A stretch of 64,000 nt of DNA, from the NCBI RefSeq assembly GCF_002632755.1, contig NZ_NJAK01000001.1:1426001-1490000 (forward strand). Reading direction: 5' to 3'. Below the pieces are notes generated by a model. That model searched no databases and had not been told where the DNA came from. It saw only the letters and a program-made list of their open reading frames with translations. Positions 12,003-21,250 of this stretch are shown one piece after another. A program made the translations under genes and the position numbers. Positions within the stretch are counted from its first letter, which is position 1. The number at the start of each line of letters is the position of its first letter. This DNA is from Xenorhabdus ishibashii (GTDB lineage: Bacteria; Pseudomonadota; Gammaproteobacteria; Enterobacterales; Enterobacteriaceae).

Positions 12003-12115
12003 TGCTCTCCACCCAGATGGGTGAGGCTTCCCACTTCACAGGCCGTTGCCTGTCCCTGACAGGTTTGACAGCGGCCTCCGTGGGCAGAAACGACGAACTT
12101 CATCGTTTTTGTAAG
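12003..12115 (-). repeat. Hairpin-rich element (copy A), possible insertion-sequence end
   Basis: This occupies much of the 321-nt gap between hflX and hflK. On the plus strand it runs from TGCTCTCC to ATCGTTTTTGTAAG. Both edge words recur at 31446-31524, with hairpins and a CCTGACAGG between them in each copy. The CACCCATCTGGGTG hairpin next to GAGAGCA resembles the subterminal hairpins of IS200/IS605-type right ends, but I cannot confirm that. No gene is visible in the rest of the gap (11958-12278). A native hflK leader structure is the alternative. Confidence 0.35.
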
Positions 12116-12278
12116 CAACCAATATTATTGGGTGATAACTTTTGACAGTGCTGATCCTGTCACGCAATTCTGGCACAGTCATTTCATCACCGCCATTTCA
12201 TCTCTGCTACTCCATGACTATAAGCACCTTGAAATGACGGATAAAATGATACCTTGTTTGTTGTCTTGCGCCAATCAA

Positions 12279-13559
12279 TCAGACAACATAGTCGGGTAAT
12301 TTTGGTTCTTGTTTACACAGACGACGCCAATCGACCATTGGCATCCTGACTTCAACACCAACCTGACCATTTTCTTCCATCCATTCACGCTCAATGGCCT
12401 GAAGCTGATAAAAACGACTGCGCAAACGCCCTGCTCCAAGTGGAAGGTGCAATTTATAGTGCGCAATTTCACCTGAAAGATGCTCAGTCAACGCTTGTAA
12501 TAGCAGAGGAATTCCTTCGCCAGTTTGTGCAGACAACCAAACTCTGACCGGACGATTTTCTTCATCACGATCAATGCGGGGAATAAAATCTTCCAACATA
12601 TCGATTTTATTCATTACCATCAGAGAAGGGATCTCATTGGATTCAATCTCTTCAAGAACACTGTCAACCGCGATAATGTTTTCATCGAAGCGAGGGTCAG
12701 CCGCATCAACAACATGCAGCAATAATCTCGCTTGCCGAGTTTCCTGCAAAGTCGCCTTGAACGCTGCCACCAAATCATGGGGTAAATGGCGGATAAAACC
12801 GACTGTATCAGCCAAAACAACCGTACCAACATCATCCACCTCTATTCGGCGCAGTGTCGGATCCAGAGTGGCAAAAAGTTGGTCAGCCGCATAAACTCCA
12901 GCAGAAGTTATTTTATTGAATAAACTGGATTTTCCGGCATTGGTGTAACCAACAAAAGAGACCGTTGGGATATCAGCTTTATTACGTGCCTGACGCCCCT
13001 GTTCACGCTGTTTTTCAACTTTGTTAAGACGCCCCAAAATCTGTTTGATTTTGTCGCGCAGCATACGACGGTCACTTTCCAACTGGGTTTCCCCTGGCCC
13101 ACGCAGCCCGATCCCTCCTTTTTGGCGTTCAAGGTGAGTCCAGCCCCGAACCAGACGGGTGGACAAATGGCGCAATTGTGCCAATTCAACTTGTAACTTA
13201 CCTTCGTGCGTCCTTGCCCGCTGGGCAAAAATATCCAGAATAACCCCCGTGCGATCAACGACACGGCATTGACACAAGCGTTCAAGATTACGCTCTTGAG
13301 CAGGGCTAAGAGCATGGTTAAACAACACCACATCTGCACCGCTGTTTTTGACAGCTTCAGCAATTTCCTCTGCCTTGCCCTCTCCGACAAAATATTTCGG
13401 ATGAGGTGCCTTCCGGCTTCCCGTTACAATCTGCACAGGAGAAACACCTGCGGAAGTTACCAATGACTCGAATTCACTGAGATTTTCCGTATCTTTTTCC
13501 TGTGAGAAGAAAACATGCACCAGAACGGCTAACTCTCCGCCTTCATAACGATCAAACAA
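12279..13559 (-). CDS. hflX: Ribosome-splitting GTPase HflX
   Basis: 426 residues, matching the family. An N-terminal HflX domain (about 1-190) holds [23 protein letters not shown] sequence (here [18 protein letters not shown]) and the helical linker [18 protein letters not shown]. The G domain (about 198-365) has G1 [13 protein letters not shown]3 DTVGF and G4 NKID. It dissociates stalled or heat-stressed 70S ribosomes. It lies 97 nt downstream of hfq, after a strong terminator, as expected of the hfq superoperon where transcription partly reads through. Confidence 0.97.
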   Translation of the reverse strand: MFDRYEGGELAVLVHVFFSQEKDTENLSEFESLVTSAGVSPVQIVTGSRKAPHPKYFVGEGKAEEIAEAVKNSGADVVLFNHALSPAQERNLERLCQCRVVDRTGVILDIFAQRARTHEGKLQVELAQLRHLSTRLVRGWTHLERQKGGIGLRGPGETQLESDRRMLRDKIKQILGRLNKVEKQREQGRQARNKADIPTVSFVGYTNAGKSSLFNKITSAGVYAADQLFATLDPTLRRIEVDDVGTVVLADTVGFIRHLPHDLVAAFKATLQETRQARLLLHVVDAADPRFDENIIAVDSVLEEIESNEIPSLMVMNKIDMLEDFIPRIDRDEENRPVRVWLSAQTGEGIPLLLQALTEHLSGEIAHYKLHLPLGAGRLRSRFYQLQAIEREWMEENGQVGVEVRMPMVDWRRLCKQEPKLPDYVV

Positions 13560-13596
13560 CGGTGCAACCCCTCAGGCTGAGTAAAAATCCAATAAG

Positions 13597-13632
13597 AAAA
13601 AACATAGGTAAAGTCTCCCTACCTATGTTTTT
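13597..13632 (-). terminator. Terminator between hfq and hflX
   Basis: On the minus strand AAACATAGGTA and TACCTATGTTT form an 11-bp stem with a 9-nt loop, followed by TTTTCTTATT. It lies 25 nt after the hfq stop and probably sets the ratio of hfq to hflX message. Confidence 0.85.
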
Positions 13633-13656
13633 ATTTTTATAGGCACGGCTGCTGAT

Positions 13657-13959
13657 TTACTCAGCGCCATCACTTTCCTGTTGTACTGCTGGGTTAGTGC
13701 CAGCATGATAATTTCCAACACCAGTCGGCACATTCTGGTTATTACCATGATGAGACACTGGGCGGGAAGGCACAACAGTAGAGATGGCATGTTTATAAAC
13801 CATCTGGCTAACCGTATTCTTCAGTAAAATGACAAATTGATCAAAAGATTCAATCTGACCTTGCAATTTGATGCCGTTAACCAAATAAATAGAAACCGGG
13901 ACCCTTTCACGCCGTAAAGCGTTCAGGAATGGATCTTGCAAAGATTGCCCCTTAGCCAT
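13657..13959 (-). CDS. hfq: RNA chaperone Hfq
   Basis: 100 residues. The Sm fold (about 1-65) contains [37 protein letters not shown] (Sm1, with the Gln-binding proximal face) and the [13 protein letters not shown] end (Sm2). The C-terminal tail is short, rich in Asn/Gly/His and ends in an acidic SDGAE. The hexamer matches small RNAs to mRNAs, including glmZ encoded at 54174-54384 in this window. Part of miaA-hfq-hflX. Confidence 0.98.
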   Translation of the reverse strand: MAKGQSLQDPFLNALRRERVPVSIYLVNGIKLQGQIESFDQFVILLKNTVSQMVYKHAISTVVPSRPVSHHGNNQNVPTGVGNYHAGTNPAVQQESDGAE

Positions 13960-14078
13960 TCTATATTTTCCTTATTTGTTGTTTTAACTAAGAACCGATT
14001 GGTTCGAAAAAGTAGCTACTCAAAAATGACACTTGGTACTGATCACTGATACTGATCAATTGTACACAATCAATGAAT

Positions 14079-15020
14079 TTATGTACCAATAACCTGTATG
14101 ACCGTGTTTAGATTTTGTTTAGGTTGATCGCTATCCAACCAAGTCACATTGTCCCAACTCCTGAGCCACGTGATCTGACGCTTCGCCAATTGGCGTGTCG
14201 CACAGATACCACGATAAACCATCTCATCATGAGATATTTCGCCCTCAAGGTAAGACCACATCTGACGATAACCAACACAACGAATGGAGGGTAAATCTAT
14301 ATGCAAATCACTACGAGCATAAAGCGCTTTCACCTCATCTTCAAACCCTGATTTGATCATTTGTTCAAAACGGGCTGCGATACGCTGATGCAAAATTTCA
14401 CGACTTGCTGGCGCGATCGCAAATTGATGAACCCGATAAGGCAATATTTCTCCAGACGTTTCAGTCAACTCAGTTAGAGTTTTACCCGAAATTCGAAAAA
14501 CTTCCAGTGCACGAGTAAGACGTTGTGGATCATTAGGATGAATCCTTGCCGCAGAAATGGGATCAATTTCCTGCAATTGTCGATGTAACCCATCCCATCC
14601 CAGCTCCGCTGCCTGCTGTTCAATCTGCGCCCTAACCTCAGGTACGGCGGAAGGCAAAGGCGATAATCCTTCCAACAATGCTTTGAAATATAGCATGGTT
14701 CCACCAACCAGGAGCGGAATTCTCCCAGCCGCCGTAATCTCTGCCATTTCTTTCAATGCATCGCGGCGAAAATCAGCAGCAGAATAGACTTCCGTAGGAT
14801 CAAGAATATCGATCAAACGATGAGGTGCCAGAGCCTGCTCTTGTGTGGAAGGTTTTGCTGTCCCGATATCCATTCCACGATAAATCAACGCAGAATCAAC
14901 ACTGATTAATTCAACCGGAAGATGCTGGCGCAAGGCGATCGATAACGCCGTTTTCCCTGAAGCCGTCGGCCCCATAATAAAAATGGCTGTCGGCAGATGT
15001 TGAGTTTTTAAATCACTCAT
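14079..15020 (-). CDS. miaA: tRNA dimethylallyltransferase MiaA
   Basis: 313 residues from the chosen start. It transfers a dimethylallyl group to N6 of A37 in tRNAs reading UNN codons. P-loop [28 protein letters not shown], the [19 protein letters not shown] motif and [16 protein letters not shown] are all present. The start ATGAGTGA overlaps the mutL stop by 8 nt and gives [10 protein letters not shown], like E. coli; the frame extends to 15053 but inside mutL. Coupled to mutL upstream, with hfq 119 nt downstream. Confidence 0.96.
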   Translation of the reverse strand: MSDLKTQHLPTAIFIMGPTASGKTALSIALRQHLPVELISVDSALIYRGMDIGTAKPSTQEQALAPHRLIDILDPTEVYSAADFRRDALKEMAEITAAGRIPLLVGGTMLYFKALLEGLSPLPSAVPEVRAQIEQQAAELGWDGLHRQLQEIDPISAARIHPNDPQRLTRALEVFRISGKTLTELTETSGEILPYRVHQFAIAPASREILHQRIAARFEQMIKSGFEDEVKALYARSDLHIDLPSIRCVGYRQMWSYLEGEISHDEMVYRGICATRQLAKRQITWLRSWDNVTWLDSDQPKQNLNTVIQVIGT

Positions 15021-16878
15021 GATTAAGAAGTGCCACCACTGCTTGTAAATCAATTAATTGTAATAACCCATCCGGCGGCGATCCCACCAGTTGAGGGCAA
15101 AGGCGTTCGACATCAGCCAAAAGCTGGACGGCTTGCGCGATGTTCCACGTTTCATGCTCGCTACCCACGTGACGAGAAAGCCAACTGGCAACCTGCTCAC
15201 CAGAAGCGGCTGACTGTTCCCCAAGATAGCCCAATAGTTCCGGCAAGAGTTTCGGCAGGTTCTGTTGGCGCAAAGGCAACGATACCGCATGAATGGTTAC
15301 TTTTCCATGTGCGACTGTCGATTCAATGCCAAAAGTCTTTAATAAGTCACCATTCTGCTTCAAAGCACCCATTTCTGCCTGATTGAGAGCCAGTTTCAGC
15401 GGGATCAATAATGGCTGGGATTTAAGCCCCTGTTCTCCAGGAGTCAGTTGCGCTTGTTTCAGCCAGCGCTCAGCTATTGGCAGGGAAAGTAGCCCGATTC
15501 CCGATGAGGATTCGATCAAGGCATAGCAACCTGCGTAGATACACAATACTTTTCCAAAAGTGTATCTTTCCTGTCCCGATGGCACAGGTGTAGCGGGAAC
15601 AGATACACTTTTCTGCGCGCCCCGCTCTGGAAATAACGGGCGTTTTGCTTCCGGTGAGAATTGCATCATTTTTTGGTACAACTCCCCCTCTTTTTTCTGG
15701 TAGCTTTCCCCATAATGCATTTGCTGTGTACCACGATCATGATGCTCATAACGTCGTGAAGGTGCCTCATCTGCTTGCTCAACACGCTTGCGGGTAAAAT
15801 GGTTTTCTCCCGCAGAAGGGCGATTCTCCGGCACCCAGCTTGTAGCACGGTCCTGACAGTCAAACGCCAACTCCTCTCCCGTACCGCGTTGTTTCAATAC
15901 CGCTGCTACCCCCTGGTAAATAAAATCATGCACCAAGCGAGCTTGATGGAAACGTACTTCATGTTTGGCTGGGTGCACATTAACATCCACCTGACGCGGA
16001 TCGATTTCGAGATACAAAACATAAGCGGGTTGTTGCTCACCCTTAATCAAATCCTGATAAGCTTGACGAATCGCATGATTAATCAGGCGATCCCGCATCA
16101 TACGCCCATTGACATAGCAATATTGGATCTCGCTCACTGCCGTATTCACGGGATCAGCAACCCAGCCCTTAATGGACAACGCATCATGTTGCCATGACAA
16201 CGCCAGTGCCTGTTGTACAAAAGCGGTTCCACAAATGGCTGCCAAACGCCGTCCATGCTGAGATTCATCTTTAGCAGGACGGTACTGGCGCACCAGTTTT
16301 CCATTGTGATTCAGGTTAATGATGACATCCAACCGCGCCAAAGCTATCCGACGCACGATTTCATCAATATGACCAAACTCCGTTTTTTCTGTTCTCAGGA
16401 ATTTTCGGCGGGCAGGCGTGTTATAAAACAGATCCAACACTTCAACCGTTGTTCCCACAGGGTGAGCGGCAGGTTTCACTGTGATCTCCATATCACGGCC
16501 TTCGGCATAAGATTGCCACGCTTCTGCCTGACTTTCAGGGCGGGAAGTTAATGTCAGCCTTGAAACAGAGCTGATGCTTGCCAAGGCTTCTCCACGAAAG
16601 CCCATACTGACAATCGCTTCCAAATCATCCAGTGACGCAATTTTACTGGTTGCATGACGCGCTAGTGCCAGCATCAAATCTTGTTTGCTAATCCCGCAAC
16701 CATTATCGCGAATTCGTATCAGCTTTGCGCCACCTCGTTCAATATCAATATCAATACGGGTTGCACCGGCATCAAGGCTATTTTCCACCAACTCTTTCAC
16801 TACAGAAGAAGGGCGTTCAACCACTTCACCGGCAGCAATCTGGTTTGCCAATTGTGGGGGTAATATCTTGATAGCCAT
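15013..16878 (-). CDS. mutL: DNA mismatch repair protein MutL
   Basis: 621 residues. The GHKL ATPase domain (about 1-330) has [14 protein letters not shown] (motif I), DNGCGI (motif II) and [11 protein letters not shown] (motif III), plus [15 protein letters not shown] variable linker (about 340-430) precedes the C-terminal dimerisation domain. It lacks the endonuclease motif, as expected in organisms with MutH-directed repair. It links MutS mismatch recognition to MutH and to UvrD (40477-42642). It is 74 nt downstream of amiB and overlaps miaA. Confidence 0.97.
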   Translation of the reverse strand: MAIKILPPQLANQIAAGEVVERPSSVVKELVENSLDAGATRIDIDIERGGAKLIRIRDNGCGISKQDLMLALARHATSKIASLDDLEAIVSMGFRGEALASISSVSRLTLTSRPESQAEAWQSYAEGRDMEITVKPAAHPVGTTVEVLDLFYNTPARRKFLRTEKTEFGHIDEIVRRIALARLDVIINLNHNGKLVRQYRPAKDESQHGRRLAAICGTAFVQQALALSWQHDALSIKGWVADPVNTAVSEIQYCYVNGRMMRDRLINHAIRQAYQDLIKGEQQPAYVLYLEIDPRQVDVNVHPAKHEVRFHQARLVHDFIYQGVAAVLKQRGTGEELAFDCQDRATSWVPENRPSAGENHFTRKRVEQADEAPSRRYEHHDRGTQQMHYGESYQKKEGELYQKMMQFSPEAKRPLFPERGAQKSVSVPATPVPSGQERYTFGKVLCIYAGCYALIESSSGIGLLSLPIAERWLKQAQLTPGEQGLKSQPLLIPLKLALNQAEMGALKQNGDLLKTFGIESTVAHGKVTIHAVSLPLRQQNLPKLLPELLGYLGEQSAASGEQVASWLSRHVGSEHETWNIAQAVQLLADVERLCPQLVGSPPDGLLQLIDLQAVVALLNHE

Positions 16879-16952
16879 AATTTGACCTTACTTACAATTC
16901 AGAACTTACAACTCAGAGCCTACCAAACCTATTCTGATAAGCGTATATTTGG

Positions 16953-18302
16953 TTACTTTGGTGCAGACTGCAACGGGTTAGCCAGAAAATAGTGACGTAA
17001 TCCCAAATGAATAGCTTGTGCCAGTCTTTCCTGATACTGATTGGTGCCTAACACTCCTTCTTCAGACAAGTTACTAATAAAGCCTGTTTCCACTAAAATG
17101 GACGGAATATCCGGCGAGCGCAAAACGCCAAGGCTTGCATGTTCTGGTGTACGCTTATGCAAGGAACCAATTTTAGATAGCTGGCGCAATACCTGCATGG
17201 CAACGTCATAACCAACCCGCTGTGAATGCCCAAATTGCAAATCCAGCACGGCCTTACTCAGATAAGGATCAGTACCATTGGCGAGAGCATCTCCTGCACC
17301 TCCCAGTAATTCCGATTGTTTTTCATGCTGTTCCAACCAATTCCCCAATTCACTGTTTGCACGGCGGTTTGAGAGCACCCAGACAGAAGCACCTTTGGCA
17401 CTGCGATTGGGAGCTGCATCGGCATGAATGGATACCAGCATATTGGCTTTATGTTTACGGGCAACTTCAGAACGCCCTGCCACAGAGATAAAATAATCGC
17501 CATTTCGCGTCAATACTGGTGTAAACATGGGATCATTGCGCAGAAGAGCTTCCAATTTACGGGCAACATTAATCGTGACATTCTTTTCTTTCAGCCCCCG
17601 TTGCCCAATCGCTCCAGGATCTTGCCCTCCATGTCCCGCATCAATAGCAACGACAATCGGGCGGGACACTCTTCCTTGCGCAGATTGGGCAGCTTGTTTC
17701 TTCACGCCTTGCTCACGGTGATTCGATACTGGCTGAGTTTCTTTTCCCGCAAGTTGAGCATCATTTGTAAGTAACCGCTTACTTTCGTTTTGTAAGGCAT
17801 GATTAGTCGATACAGGTGAACTGTTCGCTACTCCATTGGCTTTCAGTGTTATCACCACTTGCGATTTATTGCCGACATTTTTCACCGTAGACCTGTTCAC
17901 CGTAGATGTAGCTGTGGCCTTATGTGCTAACTCCAACACCACCCGCTGATGATGTGCATCGGGTGGCTGGCTGGAGCGTGCAAGTTTTACCAGATTCTGG
18001 CCGGATAAACGCATCGGTAGCCCAATAATTTTACTGGGTTGACGAATATCCACCACTAACCGTTCAGGAGAATGCAAAGGAAAAAATCGATAATCAGGAT
18101 GTCCGCCAATGAATTCCAATGTTACAACGGCCTCAGATGGACCATTCTTCACATGAATATTCGATAGCGTAGCCGCCGATGCGGCCGTCATCACCAACTG
18201 GATCAATATGAAAAACAAGGCACAAGCCATCACCCAATAGGCGCGCCATTTTTTTATCACATCCACGAAAAAGGCATTAATCATGGTCGGGTATTCCTTC
18301 AT
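16953..18302 (-). CDS. amiB: N-acetylmuramoyl-L-alanine amidase AmiB
   Basis: 449 residues from the first start, near the E. coli size of 445. The N-terminal hydrophobic segment (about 20-43) ends in AASA and looks like a signal peptide with an unusually long N-region. An AMIN domain (about 45-140) follows, then a variable linker, then the Amidase_3 domain (about 215-440) with [26 protein letters not shown] and [10 protein letters not shown], giving the zinc-binding His and Glu residues. It cleaves septal peptidoglycan during division under EnvC control. The ATG overlaps the tsaE stop (ATGA). A second ATG at 18284 has AAGGA 10 nt upstream and is equally plausible. Confidence 0.93.
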   Translation of the reverse strand: MKEYPTMINAFFVDVIKKWRAYWVMACALFFILIQLVMTAASAATLSNIHVKNGPSEAVVTLEFIGGHPDYRFFPLHSPERLVVDIRQPSKIIGLPMRLSGQNLVKLARSSQPPDAHHQRVVLELAHKATATSTVNRSTVKNVGNKSQVVITLKANGVANSSPVSTNHALQNESKRLLTNDAQLAGKETQPVSNHREQGVKKQAAQSAQGRVSRPIVVAIDAGHGGQDPGAIGQRGLKEKNVTINVARKLEALLRNDPMFTPVLTRNGDYFISVAGRSEVARKHKANMLVSIHADAAPNRSAKGASVWVLSNRRANSELGNWLEQHEKQSELLGGAGDALANGTDPYLSKAVLDLQFGHSQRVGYDVAMQVLRQLSKIGSLHKRTPEHASLGVLRSPDIPSILVETGFISNLSEEGVLGTNQYQERLAQAIHLGLRHYFLANPLQSAPK

Positions 18303-18763
18303 AAGGACTTCAAATTATCCAGCAGACTTTCACCATATTTAGATAACGCAACAAAACGTGCCTGTCGCCCTTCACCGTCATAACTCAGGTGCAACTCAAT
18401 ATCTGCATCAGGCAGAACGCCAGCACCCCGCTGAGGCCACTCTACTAAGCAAATAGAATCCTGCTGGAAATAATCACGTATCCCCATAAATTCCAGCTCT
18501 TCAGGATCAGCCAGACGATAAAGATCGAAATGATAAACAGGCCGAGGTTGTAAGGCATAAGGCTCAACTAACGTATAAGTCGGGCTTTTCACATGCCCCT
18601 GATGGCCGAGAGCTTGCAGAAAACCACGGCTGAATGTGGTTTTTCCCGCACCAAGATCGCCATATAGATAAATAACATAGCCGCGATCGCTAACTACCGC
18701 CACTGCATTACCCAAGGCAACTGTGGCATCTTCATTTGGAAGTGATAAAACGAGTTCTTTCAT
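18299..18763 (-). CDS. tsaE: tRNA threonylcarbamoyladenosine ATPase subunit TsaE
   Basis: 154 residues. Walker A is [19 protein letters not shown], followed by the conserved [12 protein letters not shown] and YHFDLYRL, and the W of CLVEWPQRG. It acts with TsaB, TsaC and TsaD in forming t6A37 of ANN-reading tRNAs. First gene of tsaE-amiB-mutL-miaA-hfq. In E. coli nnr sits directly upstream and overlaps it; here the upstream 194 bp lead straight to the divergent queG. Confidence 0.95.
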   Translation of the reverse strand: MKELVLSLPNEDATVALGNAVAVVSDRGYVIYLYGDLGAGKTTFSRGFLQALGHQGHVKSPTYTLVEPYALQPRPVYHFDLYRLADPEELEFMGIRDYFQQDSICLVEWPQRGAGVLPDADIELHLSYDGEGRQARFVALSKYGESLLDNLKSL

Positions 18764-18966
18764 CGAAAAATATCTGTTTTGATTTATTGAATTAGAGACT
18801 AATCAGGTAGACATATCAGTTAATAGCTTAACCGATAACCATAACATAATTCAGACATTATCATTTAATATCTTCTGTGCCACTGTAATGTCCATAGATC
18901 GTATTTTTGTATTCAATCCCCTCTGTGTTAAGCTAACCATCCTCTTTCAGCAGTAATTTGTATTTC

Positions 18967-20124
18967 ATGACAACCCACCTCGATCTGAATCTTCTGGCAA
19001 CAAACATCAAACAATGGGGCCTTGCCCTTGGTTTCCAGCAAGTCGGCATCTGTGACACCGATTTATCGGCAGAAGAGCCAAGGCTACAGGAATGGCTTGA
19101 TAAGCAATATCATGGCGAAATGGACTGGATGGTTCGTCACGGCATGATGCGCGCCCGCCCCCATGAGCTTCTGCCGGGGACTTTACGGGTTATCAGTGTA
19201 CGCATGAATTATCTGCCTGCTAAAGCAGCGTTTGCCAGTACGCTTAACAACCCACAAATGGGTTATATTAGCCGTTATTCATTGGGTCGAGATTATCATA
19301 AACTGCTGCGTCAACGTCTCAAAAAACTGGGCGACAAAATCCAGGAATATTGTCGCGCTCACGAATATCAAGGAATTCTGAATTTTCGTCCTTTTGTCGA
19401 TTCAGCCCCAATTATGGAGCGTCCACTGGCAGAAAAAGCGGGGCTTGGCTGGGTTGGTAAACACTCACTTATATTAAATCGTGAATCGGGTTCTTGGTTT
19501 TTCCTTGGTGAATTACTGATTAACCTCCCCCTGCCCATCGATGCTCCGCAAGAGGAACAATGCGGACGCTGTGTGGCCTGCATGACAACTTGTCCAACGG
19601 GAGCCATTGTTGAGCCTTACACCATCGATGCCAGACGCTGCATCTCTTATCTGACCATTGAATTGGAAGGTGTCATTCCAGAAGAATTTCGTCCACTGAT
19701 GGGCAACCGGATTTATGGCTGCGATGATTGTCAGCTTATTTGTCCCTGGAACCGTTTTTCTCAATTAACAGATGAAGCTGACTTTAACCCACGTGCTGCG
19801 CTGCATACCCCTGATCTGCTAGCGTTATTCAATTGGAGCGAGGAAAAGTTTCTGCGTATCACGGAAGGTTCGCCAATTCGCCGTATTGGATATTTGCGCT
19901 GGTTACGCAACATTTCCGTTGCCTTGGGCAATGCCCCCTATCAAGATGACATCGTGTTAGCGTTGGAAAAACGGTTCGGCTTAAGTGAAATTTTGGATGA
20001 ACATATCCACTGGGCGATAACCCAACAAATGGCTCGACGGAATGCTGATGCCATCGAAGTTCAAACCTCACAACAAAAACGATTGATAAGAGCAATAACC
20101 AAAGGTTTACCCAGAGATGCCTAA
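18967..20124 (+). CDS. queG: Epoxyqueuosine reductase QueG
   Basis: 385 residues from the ATG. It reduces epoxyqueuosine to queuosine in tRNA, using cobalamin and two [4Fe-4S] clusters. RPFVDSAPIMERPLAEKAGLGW is near residue 140 (here split by its neighbours), and two cluster motifs follow: CGRCVACMTTCPTGAI near 198 and YGCDDCQLICPWNRF near 255. An in-frame TTG nine bases upstream extends the frame, but ATGACAACC aligns better with known starts. It diverges from tsaE and is followed by the datA-like region. Confidence 0.95.
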   Translation: MTTHLDLNLLATNIKQWGLALGFQQVGICDTDLSAEEPRLQEWLDKQYHGEMDWMVRHGMMRARPHELLPGTLRVISVRMNYLPAKAAFASTLNNPQMGYISRYSLGRDYHKLLRQRLKKLGDKIQEYCRAHEYQGILNFRPFVDSAPIMERPLAEKAGLGWVGKHSLILNRESGSWFFLGELLINLPLPIDAPQEEQCGRCVACMTTCPTGAIVEPYTIDARRCISYLTIELEGVIPEEFRPLMGNRIYGCDDCQLICPWNRFSQLTDEADFNPRAALHTPDLLALFNWSEEKFLRITEGSPIRRIGYLRWLRNISVALGNAPYQDDIVLALEKRFGLSEILDEHIHWAITQQMARRNADAIEVQTSQQKRLIRAITKGLPRDA

Positions 20125-20169
20125 TAATCGGGCAGCCAAATTTCTGGTAAAAAAAGTCTTTCATTTCCT

Positions 20170-20178
20170 TGTGAATAA
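20170..20178 (-). promoter_or_regulatory. DnaA box 1
   Basis: The minus strand reads TTATTCACA, a full match to the TTATNCACA consensus. Upstream-most box of the datA-like locus. Confidence 0.7.
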
Positions 20179-20262
20179 AATGAAAACACTTTACTGATCA
20201 ACTAACAGACAGAAAATAAATATTGATCATGCTATTTTTAAATTAGGTTAATTATCTTAATT

Positions 20263-20275
20263 AATCAATGAGTTA
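20263..20275 (+). promoter_or_regulatory. IHF site in the datA-like locus
   Basis: AATCAATGAGTTA fits WATCAANNNNTTR at every position and is surrounded by AT-rich sequence. It lies between DnaA boxes 1 and 2, where IHF is needed in E. coli datA. Confidence 0.65.
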
Positions 20276-20332
20276 AGTTTTATCTGTTGTTATGAATGGT
20301 AATTTCAAAAAACCAAAAGCAAAGAAGCCGCC

Positions 20333-20341
20333 TGTGGATAA
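20333..20341 (-). promoter_or_regulatory. DnaA box 2
   Basis: The minus strand reads TTATCCACA, the strongest DnaA-box sequence. A one-mismatch box (TGTGTAATA) follows at 20345-20353. Confidence 0.75.
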
Positions 20342-20399
20342 CTCTGTGTAATAAGTAGAGCGTCATCAGGTGACTCAATAAGGCGATAATGTTAAAAAC

Positions 20400-20408
20400 T
20401 GTGGATAA
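20400..20408 (-). promoter_or_regulatory. DnaA box 3
   Basis: A second perfect TTATCCACA on the minus strand, 67 bp from box 2 and in the same orientation. Confidence 0.75.
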
Positions 20409-20599
20409 AAATAAGAATTGAATTCTGGTAGTCAACACCAGAAATCAGCAGCGAAGTAATAGCCCACTCACACATTCTAGACGCTAGTGGAGAAATTTTC
20501 CTCTGCCTCTTCAAAAATGAGGCGGCATTATGGACTTGTTGAGGCAGGATAGCAAGCGCTTTATCGACAATTTATTTTGGATTGAGCTTGTAATATGTG

Positions 20600-20624
20600 C
20601 CAGCATTCAACGCTGGTATTTTTT
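20600..20624 (+). terminator. Terminator-like hairpin in the queG-tRNA gap
   Basis: CCAGC and GCTGG form a 5-bp stem with a 7-nt loop, followed by TATTTTTT on the plus strand. No plus-strand gene ends nearby; queG ended almost 480 nt before. It may end an unannotated short RNA, or be chance. Confidence 0.4.
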
Positions 20625-20794
20625 CCTTACTCACGGTTTCCTTGCCGACTTGTGATCTTCTCCTTCATGAATAAAAATGGTTGACCATTCTATGTAGTTG
20701 ATATAACAAGCCTTACTAGTCATTATTAAATAGATAAAATACAATCACAAACGCAGATATTCTTATGGAAGGAAGATAACAAAATAGAGGAAAT

Positions 20795-20870
<76 letters not shown>

Positions 20871-20938
20871 GTCGCTGACAGCTAATTATTAGCTTGAGAT
20901 ACCCGAATACTGATTTTAAACACCTGTTAACCGTATGA

Positions 20939-20944
20939 ATTATA
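20939..20944 (-). promoter_or_regulatory. Candidate -10 box for the isolated tRNA-Gly gene
   Basis: A perfect TATAAT on the minus strand, 69 nt before the tRNA 5' end. No good -35 hexamer is visible at 16-18 nt and the discriminator is not GC-rich, unlike the promoter of the other two copies, so support is weak. Confidence 0.3.
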
Positions 20945-21250
20945 GGTAATTCTTAGAACCTGCATATCAGGAATGGGCGCCATTATGAACGTGTTCAGAT
21001 AAAATGGCAAGCCCTTTGCTTTTACTACCGAGTTAAACGCTCAAAAGATATTCTCCTCAGTTTACGCAAAAATCTATGCCATAACCCCAACAGCTAGCTG
21101 GAATACCAAGCAGCATGGAGTTAACATTAAATAAACAATTAACTAACATCTAATAAGATTTATGCTTGTCCTAACGATTTTGTGGAAATAGATTAACAAC
21201 AATTTTCGTTGTTACTTAGATGATTATTCTCTTGAGAGAGGGTCTGGAAC

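Larger units (their letters stand above)
20170..20408. other. datA: datA-like DnaA-binding locus
   Basis: The 670-bp gene-free gap between queG and the first tRNA-Gly gene has three consensus DnaA boxes (20170, 20333 and 20400, all in the TGTGnATAA orientation on the plus strand). A perfect IHF consensus site (20263-20275) lies between the first and second. In E. coli the chromosomal locus datA, which promotes hydrolysis of DnaA-ATP with IHF help, occupies the same position between glyVXY and queG. Position, boxes and IHF site all agree. The remaining gap sequence, apart from a hairpin near 20600, shows nothing I can assign. Confidence 0.75.

Noticed and set aside
15020-15053. Upstream start for miaA inside mutL
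   Set aside because: The ATG at 15020 overlaps the mutL stop in a coupling arrangement and gives the conserved N-terminus.
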